From Taishania sp037189645 (GTDB lineage: Bacteria > Bacteroidota > Bacteroidia > Flavobacteriales_D > Crocinitomicaceae), in assembly GCA_037189645.1 (NCBI GenBank), contig JBBCIY010000008.1:62001-126000 (forward strand): DNA of 64,000 nt, read 5' to 3'. A model generated the notes under the pieces. That model worked only from the letters and a program-made list of their open reading frames with translations. It was not told the DNA's origin and ran no database searches. Made by a program: the position numbers and the translations under genes. Positions 33,562 to 42,295 of this stretch are shown here, in pieces (position 1 is the stretch's first letter; each line of letters opens with the position of its first letter).

Positions 33562-34338
33562 ATGATCATATACAAAACTGCGGAAGAGATCGCAATTATG
33601 CGTGAAGCTGCCCAGGTAGTCAGCAGAACGCTGGGGAAAATCGCGGAAGTACTGGAGCCAGGAATCACAGGTGCCGAACTTGACAAGATCGCGGAAGAAT
33701 ATATCCTTTCCCAGAATGCGATCCCGGGCTTCAAAGGATTATACGGTTGTCCAAGCACACTGCTGATCTCTATCAACGAACAGGTTGTACACGGGCTTCC
33801 GACAGAACGTAAAATTCAGGAAGGAGATATTGTTTCGGTAGACTGTGGGGCAATTTACAACGGTTTTTACGGAGACCATGCCTACACATTCGCCGTCGGT
33901 GAAGTATCCGAAGAAGCGAAACAACTGCTTAAAGTGACAGAAGAATGCCTGTACCTGGGAATTGAGCAGGCACGCGCAGGAAACAGGATCGAAGACATCG
34001 GCTGGGCCATCCAGACACATGCGGAGAAACACGGATACGGAGTTGTCCGCGACCTTGTGGGGCACGGTTTGGGGCGAAAAATGCATGAAGATCCGCAGGT
34101 TCCCAATTACGGGCGCAGGGGAAGAGGAAAAAAAATACAGAACGGACTCACCATTGCCATTGAACCAATGATCAATGTCGGGACGGAAAAGGTGGAACTC
34201 CTGGAAGACCAGTGGACAATTGTAACGGCAGACGGGAAGCCGAGCGCACATTTCGAACACGATGTCGCTGTGGTAGACGGAGAACCTGTGATCCTGTCAA
34301 CCTTTGATTATATTCACGAGGCACTTTCCAAAAAATAA
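33562..34338 (+). CDS. map: type I methionine aminopeptidase
   Basis: The 258-residue enzyme removes the initiator Met from nascent proteins. The metal-binding pattern is visible: the DCGAIYNGFYGDHAY segment with two Asp ligands, the GHGLGRKMHEDPQVPNYG segment with a His, and the IEPMI and FEHDVAV segments with Glu ligands. I use ATG 33562 (MIIYKT) because family members start with this sequence; an in-frame ATG at 33541 would add seven residues. The next gene starts directly after the stop. Confidence 0.94.
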   Translation: MIIYKTAEEIAIMREAAQVVSRTLGKIAEVLEPGITGAELDKIAEEYILSQNAIPGFKGLYGCPSTLLISINEQVVHGLPTERKIQEGDIVSVDCGAIYNGFYGDHAYTFAVGEVSEEAKQLLKVTEECLYLGIEQARAGNRIEDIGWAIQTHAEKHGYGVVRDLVGHGLGRKMHEDPQVPNYGRRGRGKKIQNGLTIAIEPMINVGTEKVELLEDQWTIVTADGKPSAHFEHDVAVVDGEPVILSTFDYIHEALSKK

Positions 34339-34905
34339 ATGAGCCCATCAGGAAAAACGATTTCCGTCATCGTATTGTCGTACCTGCTATTCGGACTGTT
34401 CAATTTATTTCAATTCGGGCAATTCGTCGTTCCGGTCACTTATAATGCATTGGTTGTTTTTGTCATTACATGCGCTGCTTTTATTCCAAACCGGAAACAA
34501 TTAAAGACGGTACATGCGTTGTTTTTCATGTCTGCTTCCCTGGGATTCATGCTTCATCCGTTCCTCTGGGAGATCTTTCTCAGCCAGGAACAGCAGTTCA
34601 GTCTTTTTGACAATACGGTATTTGACGTCCTGAAAATCATTCAGTGCGTGATCCTCACAACCTTTTTCCTGATGGTCAGCTACAACAAGGAAGAAAACAA
34701 GCTGAAAATCGAATGGCTGATCCCCGCTCTCTTATCTGCCGGTTGCCTATTTAATCCTCCCATGTGGTATGTCGCACTGTTGTTTATCCTGTCCGGACTG
34801 AGTGCATTTTACACGTTAAGAAGACGGACGATAGGTACGGATGTTTTAATGAACGTACTTGTTGGAACCGGGGTCATTTACCTGATCAGCATATTCTATT
34901 ACTAG
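34339..34905 (+). CDS. six-helix membrane protein, unknown (DUF6804-like)
   Basis: The 188-residue protein has about six hydrophobic helices with short loops. Its ATG directly follows the map stop (TAAATG), so it is co-transcribed. The size and helix pattern resemble the DUF6804 group of Bacteroidota, but this is a weak resemblance and I assign no function. Confidence 0.7.
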   Translation: MSPSGKTISVIVLSYLLFGLFNLFQFGQFVVPVTYNALVVFVITCAAFIPNRKQLKTVHALFFMSASLGFMLHPFLWEIFLSQEQQFSLFDNTVFDVLKIIQCVILTTFFLMVSYNKEENKLKIEWLIPALLSAGCLFNPPMWYVALLFILSGLSAFYTLRRRTIGTDVLMNVLVGTGVIYLISIFYY

Positions 34906-34989
34906 AAAAACCAGCTCCATAGCAGAAACAGCTCTATCGCAATAATGCGATGGGATAAATCAAGGTGTTGATAAAAAGAAGGAGTAAAG

Positions 34990-35445
34990 TTATTGATTTG
35001 CCTTCTCCACCGGGTTCTCTGTACCCCCGGCTGTCCGGATCTCAATAGCATCATCCGCCTCACCATTCGCTTCCGTACCGGTAGAAGCCGGAATTCCCGG
35101 AACAGGCTCTGCCACTTCAGAAGCATCACTTACCTGTGCGGTGGTTCTTTTAGGAGGAGTATAGCGAACAGAATTATCCAGGTCATCCATCGCCTGGTCC
35201 AAAGGGCGCCTTACTTCTTCGGCAGTCTCTCTGAAAATGCCATCCAGGTTCAGGTCTTTCTTGTATTCCCCGGCAGATTTCTTGATCTCATTCTGGATGT
35301 CCGAAGAAGCATCCTGGATTTGTCGGATCGTACGCCCGACCGTCCTGGCGATCCCGGGAATACTCTTGGAACCAAAGAAGATCAGGATAAATACGAGGAT
35401 CAACAATACTTCTGATCCGGCAACATCATTTAAAAACAGATACAC
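34990..35445 (-). CDS. tatA: TatA/E-type twin-arginine translocase subunit
   Basis: The 151-residue protein begins with a membrane helix (about residues 8-25), the characteristic FG motif (LIFFGSK), an amphipathic helix (IPGIARTVGRTIRQI) and a long acidic, disordered tail. TatA oligomers form the pore-like element through which folded proteins pass. Start is GTG at 35445; no ATG is near, and the GTG lies 16 bases from an exact -7 box. No tatC adjoins, which is common in Bacteroidota. Confidence 0.92.
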   Translation of the reverse strand: MYLFLNDVAGSEVLLILVFILIFFGSKSIPGIARTVGRTIRQIQDASSDIQNEIKKSAGEYKKDLNLDGIFRETAEEVRRPLDQAMDDLDNSVRYTPPKRTTAQVSDASEVAEPVPGIPASTGTEANGEADDAIEIRTAGGTENPVEKANQ

Positions 35446-35461
35446 TGGACGCTTTTTTTAA

Positions 35462-35469
35462 CAAAGTTA
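35462..35469 (-). promoter_or_regulatory. -7 promoter box of tatA
   Basis: The minus strand reads TAACTTTG, an exact TAnnTTTG, 16 bases before the GTG start. Confidence 0.6.
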
Positions 35470-35545
35470 AGGAAATTTTACCGTTCAGACCGGAGATTCT
35501 AAAATTTAACGTTTTATTAGAAGCTTATGGTACCCCTGCTGGAAC

Positions 35546-35572
35546 AAAAACAGCCGGTTTTCAGACCGGCTG
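35546..35572 (-). terminator. terminator of the DPP III gene
   Basis: CAGCCGGT (35551-35558) pairs with ACCGGCTG (35565-35572) around a 6-base loop; on the minus strand the stem is followed by TTTTT. Confidence 0.88.
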
Positions 35573-35595
35573 CTGTATAATTGAATGGTTTCAGG

Positions 35596-37623
35596 TTATT
35601 CCAGGAAGCTGTGATGCTTTCCGTAATACAGCATCTGCTCTACGAAATCCATACTATAATCCACAACTATATTGATTGTCTCACCATGCTCGTTCACTTC
35701 CGCGTACAATACAGGATTGACAAACCCGGAATAAGGAGCAATGTTCAGCGGCTTCACTCTGTCCAGTACCTCCTTGTGCAACGCATGGTCCACTTTCACT
35801 CCGTAATTGTCAACCAATGCCTGTCCCGCTTTGAAATCTCCCTCCGATTTTATACGCTGGATCTCTTTCAACAACTCACCGAACAATGTTCTCAGCTTAG
35901 CATAATCACGAACGACAAAATAGGTTTTTCCACCTTTTACGACTTGTTCAATGACTTTGTCCTTTTTTCCTTTTTCATACGCCCACTTCGCTACCAGCTG
36001 ACGGTTCTGCATGTGCTCTTCCTGGAGGTTCTGCCCCAGTTCCAGGCGCTGCAACTGTGTCATCATACCGTTCCGGATATAGCCATCGTACTCTGCTTTA
36101 GCAACTTCAAATGACTCTGTCAAGCCCAGATCGATCATTTTCTGATCGAAAATATAATACAGGCCAACCAGGTCTGCCCGTGCTTCTTCCAGTGTGCTCG
36201 CATACTGTTTCAGTGTCTCTGAAGGTTGTCCCACTCCCGGGTTCAGCTGGCCGGAAGCATGGCCGATCACCTCGTGCAGGGCTGTATGTAATTTTCCGGC
36301 CAGATAACCATGTTTCTCAGCGCGTTTCTTCTCTTCATCGGAAAACCCGAATTCGTCGATCAACCCCTTTCCTCCTGCTTTATCGTAGGCTTCGATGATA
36401 TTGCCCAGGCTCACTGATTTGGAGCCATGTTCTTCCCGGATCCAGTTATTATTCGGCAGGTTCACACCAATCGGTGTGGAAGGTGAAGCATCTCCCGATT
36501 CCCCTGCCGCCTGTACAACTTTATAGCTGATCCCTTTCACTTCCTTTTTCTTGTGGGAAGGATGCAACGGGGAGTTGTCCTCGAACCACTGCGCATTTTC
36601 CGCCAGCACACTCATTTGCTTTGACGCTTCAAAATCCGTGATCTGGACAATGCTTTCAAAATTCGCCTTTTTGCCAAGCGCGTCACCGTACACTTCAATG
36701 AATCCGTTGATCCAGTCAATGTCTCCCTTGGTTGATTTTGTCCACAGGACATTATAATCGTCCCAGGTTTTCAGGTCTCCTGTCCGGTAATATTCGATCA
36801 GCTTTTTCAAAGCCGCTTCCTGGTCTTTGTTCTCTGCAACGGTAACAGCTTCTTCCAGCCAGTAAATGATCTTGTCAATTGCTTTGCCGTATTTCCCACC
36901 CGATTTCCAGACGTCTTCGTACAGCTTTCCGTCTTTCAGGATGAGGGTAGAGTTTAACCCGTGCTCCACAGGACGCTTCGGGTCCGGGTTTGGCCTGGAT
37001 GCGTAGAATTCTTCCACCATTTTCTGCGTTACCCCCTCTCCGTAAAAGCCATTGGCAGACGCCGCGATGATATCCAGCTTCGGGTCCTTGATCTTGCGGT
37101 AGTTCGCTTTTTCAGGATCGAACATTATGTCCAGCACCTCGTCTTCCAACTGGTAATTTACCGCTTTAAGCAGCGATTGGAAGTATTCTCTTGAAAATTT
37201 AGGCCTGAACTTTTCCATTCCATAGTGGTGGTGGATACCATTGGCAAACCAGACCTGCTTCGCGTAGGTCTCAAAATGATTCCATTCTTCCCTCTGACCT
37301 TCTCCTTTATAGTTTTCAAAAATATGCTCAATCGCTTTCCGGATCTTCAGGTTATAAGGGTTGTTCTGATCCCAGTTGATATCACGGCCTGCCAGACCTG
37401 CCTGGTAAAGATTATACACCAGCATTTTTTGCTTTAGTGTCAGCTTGTTAAAGTCTTTGATCTCATAACGCAACACCTGGATATCCGCAAAACGGTCAAC
37501 TTTCACATCCCCGAATTCTCCTGTCATTTCAACTACTTTTCCTTCGGTCTGACCTGTCGAATAATAACTCATGATCATCATTCCCAGGGAAAGCAGCCCG
37601 ATTGTCATATAATTTCGCTTCAT
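35596..37623 (-). CDS. dipeptidyl peptidase III (M49)
   Basis: The 675-residue protein carries the M49 zinc motif HEVIGH at about 450-455 and the EEARAD third-ligand segment at about 479-484. DPP III cleaves dipeptides from the N-terminus of peptides. The N-terminus (MKRNYMTIGLLSLGMMIMSYYSTGQ) is a signal peptide, so it is exported to the periplasm, as reported for other Bacteroidetes members. Together with the DPP IV-type enzyme and POT carriers it fits extracellular peptide use. It ends in a strong terminator and has no exact -7 box near the ATG. Confidence 0.93.
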   Translation of the reverse strand: MKRNYMTIGLLSLGMMIMSYYSTGQTEGKVVEMTGEFGDVKVDRFADIQVLRYEIKDFNKLTLKQKMLVYNLYQAGLAGRDINWDQNNPYNLKIRKAIEHIFENYKGEGQREEWNHFETYAKQVWFANGIHHHYGMEKFRPKFSREYFQSLLKAVNYQLEDEVLDIMFDPEKANYRKIKDPKLDIIAASANGFYGEGVTQKMVEEFYASRPNPDPKRPVEHGLNSTLILKDGKLYEDVWKSGGKYGKAIDKIIYWLEEAVTVAENKDQEAALKKLIEYYRTGDLKTWDDYNVLWTKSTKGDIDWINGFIEVYGDALGKKANFESIVQITDFEASKQMSVLAENAQWFEDNSPLHPSHKKKEVKGISYKVVQAAGESGDASPSTPIGVNLPNNNWIREEHGSKSVSLGNIIEAYDKAGGKGLIDEFGFSDEEKKRAEKHGYLAGKLHTALHEVIGHASGQLNPGVGQPSETLKQYASTLEEARADLVGLYYIFDQKMIDLGLTESFEVAKAEYDGYIRNGMMTQLQRLELGQNLQEEHMQNRQLVAKWAYEKGKKDKVIEQVVKGGKTYFVVRDYAKLRTLFGELLKEIQRIKSEGDFKAGQALVDNYGVKVDHALHKEVLDRVKPLNIAPYSGFVNPVLYAEVNEHGETINIVVDYSMDFVEQMLYYGKHHSFLE

Positions 37624-37705
37624 ACCTGATTAATTTTAGGGTTAAATGTAGAAAAATAAAGACATAAAGGCAAACATTTCCTATCCGCACTGACATAAAA
37701 TCTAT

Positions 37706-37713
37706 TAACTTTG
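37706..37713 (+). promoter_or_regulatory. -7 promoter box of the aldehyde dehydrogenase gene
   Basis: TAACTTTG is an exact TAnnTTTG, 30 bases before the ATG at 37744. Confidence 0.6.
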
Positions 37714-37743
37714 CAGCACTTAAAAACTGATAACTAAAAAACG

Positions 37744-39300
37744 ATGTCACAAGTAATGAATGATTTTGAAGTACACCGGATTCTCGCTGAATTGGGAATT
37801 GAGGATGTAAATAATGGTGCTTCCACTGGTGGAAGATGGTTCAATACAAGAGGTGAGAAAATCACATCTTACTCTCCGGTTGACGGAGCTGTAATCGCCA
37901 CAGTTGATTCTGCGACGGAAGCCGATTACGAAGCCATTGTACTGAAAGCCCAGGAAGCATTCAACGAATGGAGAACGTGGCCGGCTCCGAAAAGAGGAGA
38001 AGTCATCCGCCAGCTGGCTGAAAAGATCCGTGAATATAAAACTGCTCTTGGAACACTGGTTTCCTATGAAATGGGAAAATCCTTACAGGAAGGTTTGGGT
38101 GAAGTACAGGAGATGATCGATATCTGTGACTTCGCAGTTGGATTGTCGCGTCAGCTGTATGGCCTGACCATGCATTCTGAGCGTCCGGGTCACCGCATGT
38201 ATGAGCAATACCACCCGCTGGGGGTTGTGGGAATCATTTCCGCGTTCAACTTCCCGGTGGCTGTATGGAACTGGAACACGGCTCTTGCATGGGTTTGCGG
38301 TGACGTTACCATCTGGAAGCCGTCCGAAAAAACGCCGATCACTGCCATTGCCTGCCAGCAGATCACAAAACAGGTTTTTGACGCGAACAATGTTCCGGAA
38401 GGAGTTTCCAACCTGATCATCGGAGACGCTTCCATCGGGAAACTGATCGCTGAAGATACCCGTATTCCGCTGGTTTCCGCAACAGGTTCTACCCGTATGG
38501 GGAAATCTGTCGGTGCAGCTGTTGGTGCCCGTTTGGGAAAATCACTGCTGGAACTGGGTGGAAACAATGCCATTATCATTACTCCAAGCGCTGACCTTAA
38601 AATGGTGATCCCGGGAGCTGTATTTGGTGCGGTCGGAACCTGCGGACAGCGTTGTACATCTACACGCCGTCTGATCATTCACGAAGAAATTTACGATACA
38701 GTAAAAGAAGCGCTGGTAAAAGCATATGGGCAACTGAAAATCGGGAATCCGCTGGACCAGAATAACCACGTAGGGCCGCTGATCGATCAGGATGCTGTCA
38801 AGGCTTACCTGAATGCGCTGGAGCAGGCAAAAACCGAAGGTGGAACCATTCTTGTTGAAGGCGGAGTATTGTCAGGAGACGGATATGAAACAGGATTGTA
38901 TGTAAAACCTGCCATTGTTGAAGCGGAGAATCACTATAAGATCGTTCAGCACGAAACATTTGCGCCGATCCTGTACCTGATCAAATACAAAGGCGGGGTT
39001 GAAAATGCAATCGCTTTACAAAACGGTGTTCCTCAAGGACTGTCTTCCGCTATTATGACAACCAACCTGAAAGAAGCAGAGAAATTCCTTTCTTATGCCG
39101 GTTCAGACTGTGGTATCGCCAACGTAAACATTGGTACTTCAGGAGCTGAGATCGGTGGTGCATTCGGTGGAGAAAAAGAAACCGGAGGCGGGCGTGAATC
39201 CGGATCCGATGCATGGAGAATCTACATGCGCCGACAGACAAATACGATCAACTATTCCGACAGCCTTCCGCTGGCACAGGGAATCAAGTTTGAATTGTGA
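37744..39300 (+). CDS. ALDH7-type aldehyde dehydrogenase (aminoadipate-semialdehyde dehydrogenase-like)
   Basis: The 518-residue protein has the NAD-binding motif ATGSTRMGK, Glu270 in LELGGNN, and catalytic Cys304 within TCGQRCTSTRRL. The full LELGGNNAIII and GQRCTSTRRLI signatures are those of antiquitin/ALDH7A1, which oxidises 2-aminoadipate semialdehyde in lysine breakdown. The reaction fits amino-acid catabolism, but lysine pathway neighbours are absent, so the in-vivo substrate is inferred. It has its own promoter box and a perfect terminator. Confidence 0.92.
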   Translation: MSQVMNDFEVHRILAELGIEDVNNGASTGGRWFNTRGEKITSYSPVDGAVIATVDSATEADYEAIVLKAQEAFNEWRTWPAPKRGEVIRQLAEKIREYKTALGTLVSYEMGKSLQEGLGEVQEMIDICDFAVGLSRQLYGLTMHSERPGHRMYEQYHPLGVVGIISAFNFPVAVWNWNTALAWVCGDVTIWKPSEKTPITAIACQQITKQVFDANNVPEGVSNLIIGDASIGKLIAEDTRIPLVSATGSTRMGKSVGAAVGARLGKSLLELGGNNAIIITPSADLKMVIPGAVFGAVGTCGQRCTSTRRLIIHEEIYDTVKEALVKAYGQLKIGNPLDQNNHVGPLIDQDAVKAYLNALEQAKTEGGTILVEGGVLSGDGYETGLYVKPAIVEAENHYKIVQHETFAPILYLIKYKGGVENAIALQNGVPQGLSSAIMTTNLKEAEKFLSYAGSDCGIANVNIGTSGAEIGGAFGGEKETGGGRESGSDAWRIYMRRQTNTINYSDSLPLAQGIKFEL

Positions 39301-39339
39301 TTTGAGACGTCAGACAGGAGATAAAAGACGTTAGACTGG

Positions 39340-39374
39340 GCCGGGATGCAACTTTTCGCATCCCGGCTTTTTTT
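39340..39374 (+). terminator. terminator after the aldehyde dehydrogenase gene
   Basis: GCCGGGATGC and GCATCCCGGC make a perfect 10-bp stem with an 8-base loop (AACTTTTC), followed by T7. Confidence 0.93.
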
Positions 39375-39438
39375 GTAGCATCCATGTAAAGAACTTTTCT
39401 CACCGCTGTTCAATGACTGGCATTTCATTCATATTTTG

Positions 39439-39446
39439 TATTTTTG
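39439..39446 (+). promoter_or_regulatory. -7 promoter box of the EEP nuclease gene
   Basis: TATTTTTG is an exact TAnnTTTG and lies 12 bases before ATG 39459. It overlaps the in-frame TTG at 39444, which therefore cannot be the start. Confidence 0.65.
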
Positions 39447-39458
39447 GGAATTTACAGG

Positions 39459-40622
39459 ATGAAAAAAATCAGGCAATCTTTTCTGAAACAGTATTTGCTC
39501 CTTGCAGCATTATTTACGGGAACTGTTTCTTTATCCCAGGTACCATCATTCGGCAGTGATACCCTGCTTGATGTAGGCTGCTGGAATTTAGAGTGGTTCG
39601 GGGATACCGGGTACGGCCCGACGAACGAGCAAGTGCAATTCAACAATGTCAGGAACGTGTTGAACAATACCGATATGGATGTATGGGGATTTACCGAAAT
39701 GTCCGATGCCGGAGCTTATGATCAGCTGCTTTCGGAACTTCCTCAATACGGAGGTGTGCTGGCCACTTACAACCAGACTCAAAAAACGGCTTTGTTTTAC
39801 AAAAAAGAGCTGTTTGAAGTCATTTCCTCCAGCCATATCTTAACATCGTCTTCGCACAATTATAATTTTGCAGGCCGCCCTCCCCTGGAGATCAGGTTAA
39901 AAACAAAAGCACCGCTGGAGCCCGATACCCTTTATTTCATAGTCGTTCACCTGAAAGCCTATGCCGACCAGGAATCCTACAACAGGCGAAAGGGAGCAGC
40001 AACCGCCCTGAAGAACATCTACCTGGATCCCCTCCGGAAAGATCATAAGACCGTAATACTGGGCGACTGGAATGACGACCTGGACGAATCAACATATAAC
40101 GGAATAGAAACGCCATTTCAAATTTTCCTGGATGACCCGGAAAATTATTTCTTCCCCACCAAACAGCTGAGCGATGCGGGTAAAACATCGTATGCCTTCT
40201 TCAATGGCTCAATGCTCGATCACATCCTGGTCACCTCTCCCCTGCAATCGGACTACATTGCCGAATCTGCAAACGCCCTGGATATGATGCCTGCGTATAT
40301 CACTAACTTTTCAAACAACACATCGGATCATTTCCCGGTTATTTCTGCTTTCCGGCTTGAAACAGATCCTACAGCAGGAGTTTCCGGTCAGCTTTCCAAT
40401 AAACACATATTTGCCGTTTCCGCTGACGGAGAGAAGGTCTTTGCACTGGGAGAATGGACGGGAACCATTGACCTGTACACTATAGACGGGATGAAAGTGG
40501 GGCAATTCGAAAAGCAGGAACCACACACAATGGAAATTTCCATCCTGCATCTTCCCCGGGGAGTATACATTGCTTCTTTACAACAGGAAAAGGGAAGAAA
40601 AACGTATAAATTTGTGCGCTAA
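39459..40622 (+). CDS. secreted endonuclease/exonuclease/phosphatase-family protein with T9SS-like tail
   Basis: The 387-residue protein has a signal peptide (to about residue 27, ending SLSQ) and an EEP fold. Visible motifs are WNLEWFG at the start, the FTEMSD segment with the metal Glu, the ILGDWNDDLD segment, and the terminal NTSDHFPV segment with the catalytic Asp-His pair. The last 70 residues (YTIDGMKVG ... LPRGVYIASL ... TYKFVR) resemble a type A sorting domain, so export by T9SS is likely. It is probably an extracellular nuclease or phosphodiesterase. The ATG is placed by the promoter box. Confidence 0.88.
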   Translation: MKKIRQSFLKQYLLLAALFTGTVSLSQVPSFGSDTLLDVGCWNLEWFGDTGYGPTNEQVQFNNVRNVLNNTDMDVWGFTEMSDAGAYDQLLSELPQYGGVLATYNQTQKTALFYKKELFEVISSSHILTSSSHNYNFAGRPPLEIRLKTKAPLEPDTLYFIVVHLKAYADQESYNRRKGAATALKNIYLDPLRKDHKTVILGDWNDDLDESTYNGIETPFQIFLDDPENYFFPTKQLSDAGKTSYAFFNGSMLDHILVTSPLQSDYIAESANALDMMPAYITNFSNNTSDHFPVISAFRLETDPTAGVSGQLSNKHIFAVSADGEKVFALGEWTGTIDLYTIDGMKVGQFEKQEPHTMEISILHLPRGVYIASLQQEKGRKTYKFVR

Positions 40623-40645
40623 ATCCTGCCTGGAAAAAGAATCAA

Positions 40646-40792
40646 TTACAATTTGGGACATTTTTTGCAATGTACCCCTTTCTTTTTGTATTTCTTGCAG
40701 CAATTCTTCTTTTTCGCACAAGCACAGTTATCTCCACAACTAAAAGCAACAAAAAGTGGATGTTCCAGTTCCGTTTTTTCTTTGAGCACCAT
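40646..40792 (-). CDS. 48-residue cysteine-rich protein
   Basis: This short frame encodes 48 residues with seven cysteines, arranged as CGDNCAC, then CCKKY, then CKKC near the Lys-rich C-terminus. The N-terminus (MVLKEKTELEHPLFVAFS) has no signal peptide. The Cys pattern suggests binding of a metal or an iron-sulphur cluster. An excellent promoter lies upstream: TTG at 40842-40844, 19 bases, TACTTTTG at 40815-40822 on the minus strand, then 22 bases to the ATG. I do not recognise a named family. It converges with the EEP nuclease gene and lies between unrelated genes. Confidence 0.75.
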   Translation of the reverse strand: MVLKEKTELEHPLFVAFSCGDNCACAKKKNCCKKYKKKGVHCKKCPKL

Positions 40793-40814
40793 TCTTATTT
40801 AGACTAAGTTTAAA

Positions 40815-40844
40815 CAAAAGTAGTATCTATTTTTAGATTGGCAA
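40815..40844 (-). promoter_or_regulatory. complete promoter of the Cys-rich small gene
   Basis: On the minus strand TTG (40842-40844) and TACTTTTG (40815-40822) are 19 bases apart, matching the Bacteroidota -33/-7 pattern exactly. Confidence 0.75.
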
Positions 40845-40896
40845 TAAGAAACCGGAAAGAAAATGACGTTTAAAATTTCACAAAGGAACACAGTCG

Positions 40897-42186
40897 CTAC
40901 ACCTGGCGTTTCAATGCAAGTTCTGCCAGCTTCAGGATCGCATCGTCTTCATTTTTGAACCGGAATGAAGCATCCAGCTGGAAAGAGGTGGAACTGACTG
41001 CTTTCAAACGGATGGAACACAGCTGTATTTCTTCTGACAGGTCCAGCCCAAATGACGAGGCAGGGTTTAGCCTCAGAGCCGCACGGATCAGCCTGCTTCC
41101 TTTTATATTGAATAAAGGTTTCAACGACCCGGTCAGCACAACACCTATTGACTGTGAATTTTCAGACAGCTCCGCATTTTTAGTTACTCCGAAAAAGACC
41201 GTTCTCGTATCGAGCTGCCTGATAAAATAGACCTGTTTCCCCAGTTTAACCGTTTTATTCTCTTCTTCCCAAACGGCGTTTGGAATGGCCTCCACTACCT
41301 GCTGTATACTTGTTTCCTGTTCAAAACCAAACACGAAATCCCCATCCGGGGCCAGGAAGCTTTTACCATCCGTTTCGGAAAGTGTTATTCCCCTGTAATT
41401 AACACTGATTCCTGTCAACGGCAGGTCAATACCAATGTATTTCGCCAGTGTATCATTCAGCTCTTTTGTTACCAGGTCACTTGTAAGATGAAAGCCGGAC
41501 GGTTTCAGAATAAAGCTCAGCTGGTTCGATTTCAAGGTTCCTCCATGGTTGATGATTCCCCGGGATGACAATACATTCTTATCAACCGAAACCGTAAATT
41601 CCGCATTTCCGTCTTCTGACCGCTGGCTGACAGCCATGAATTTTCCGTTTTCAAAACTAGGTTGTTCGACTGCTTTACCGCTTTTTTGCCCGTCAATAAA
41701 AGCATACAGCTCCTCTTTCGTCAACTCCCTGGACTGAACTACGATTCCAGAGTTACCCTGGTGCCTTGCAACACTGGTGTTTCCAAGCAACGTATTGATG
41801 TCCCTGTTCCACTCCACCGGGTTGATCACCTGGACAATCAGTCCCTGCAGTTCCTTTCCGTTGTGTTTTGCCTTGAAATAGGTAACGGGCTGCGCCCAGT
41901 TGATCCCGTATTGTTTTTCGGGAGAAGCGCGTTCCGGTAATGTTTTGATCCTGTTAAAAAGATCATCGCCTTTTCCTTCAAGCAATACATCTGTCAATAA
42001 CGTTTTAAGCACATCCCGTCCGTCCATGTTCACGATGACCTCAGCATTTTCAGGAGCAGTATAAACGGAAGAAACATGTCTGGGCTGAAGCGCATACAAC
42101 GAGAACAGCAGGCAGATCAGCCAAAGGAAAACCAGGAGAACTCCCCCGGCCAAAATCGACCCAATTTTATTTAATGCGCTTCTCAT
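40897..42186 (-). CDS. single-pass membrane-anchored protein, unknown function
   Basis: The 429-residue protein has one N-terminal membrane helix (about residues 8-32) and then a large soluble, apparently periplasmic region with alternating strands and helices. The region contains an AENAEVIVNMDGRDVLKTLL-like opening and two similar halves suggesting an internal duplication. It may be related to DUF3352-type proteins but no motif is decisive. The minus-strand -7 box TACATTTG lies five bases before the ATG, so the mRNA is probably leaderless. It diverges from tadA. Confidence 0.72.
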   Translation of the reverse strand: MRSALNKIGSILAGGVLLVFLWLICLLFSLYALQPRHVSSVYTAPENAEVIVNMDGRDVLKTLLTDVLLEGKGDDLFNRIKTLPERASPEKQYGINWAQPVTYFKAKHNGKELQGLIVQVINPVEWNRDINTLLGNTSVARHQGNSGIVVQSRELTKEELYAFIDGQKSGKAVEQPSFENGKFMAVSQRSEDGNAEFTVSVDKNVLSSRGIINHGGTLKSNQLSFILKPSGFHLTSDLVTKELNDTLAKYIGIDLPLTGISVNYRGITLSETDGKSFLAPDGDFVFGFEQETSIQQVVEAIPNAVWEEENKTVKLGKQVYFIRQLDTRTVFFGVTKNAELSENSQSIGVVLTGSLKPLFNIKGSRLIRAALRLNPASSFGLDLSEEIQLCSIRLKAVSSTSFQLDASFRFKNEDDAILKLAELALKRQV

Positions 42187-42191
42187 TGATG

Positions 42192-42199
42192 CAAATGTA
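42192..42199 (-). promoter_or_regulatory. -7 promoter box implying a leaderless mRNA
   Basis: The minus strand reads TACATTTG, an exact TAnnTTTG, ending five bases before the ATG at 42186. Confidence 0.6.
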
Positions 42200-42283
42200 C
42201 TATTTCTATCAACATCACGCCATCACAACGTACCTGCGTCGCTCATTTTTGTTATTTCTCTTAAAATATCCTATTTTCGGAGC

Positions 42284-42291
42284 TAAATTTG
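42284..42291 (+). promoter_or_regulatory. -7 promoter box of tadA implying a leaderless mRNA
   Basis: TAAATTTG is an exact TAnnTTTG ending four bases before ATG 42296, whose encoded N-terminus fits the TadA family. Confidence 0.65.
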
Positions 42292-42295
42292 CGTT

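Noticed and set aside
34936..34951. Hairpin ATCGCA-ATAA-TGCGAT after tatA
   Set aside because: No T-run follows in either direction, so it is not called a terminator.
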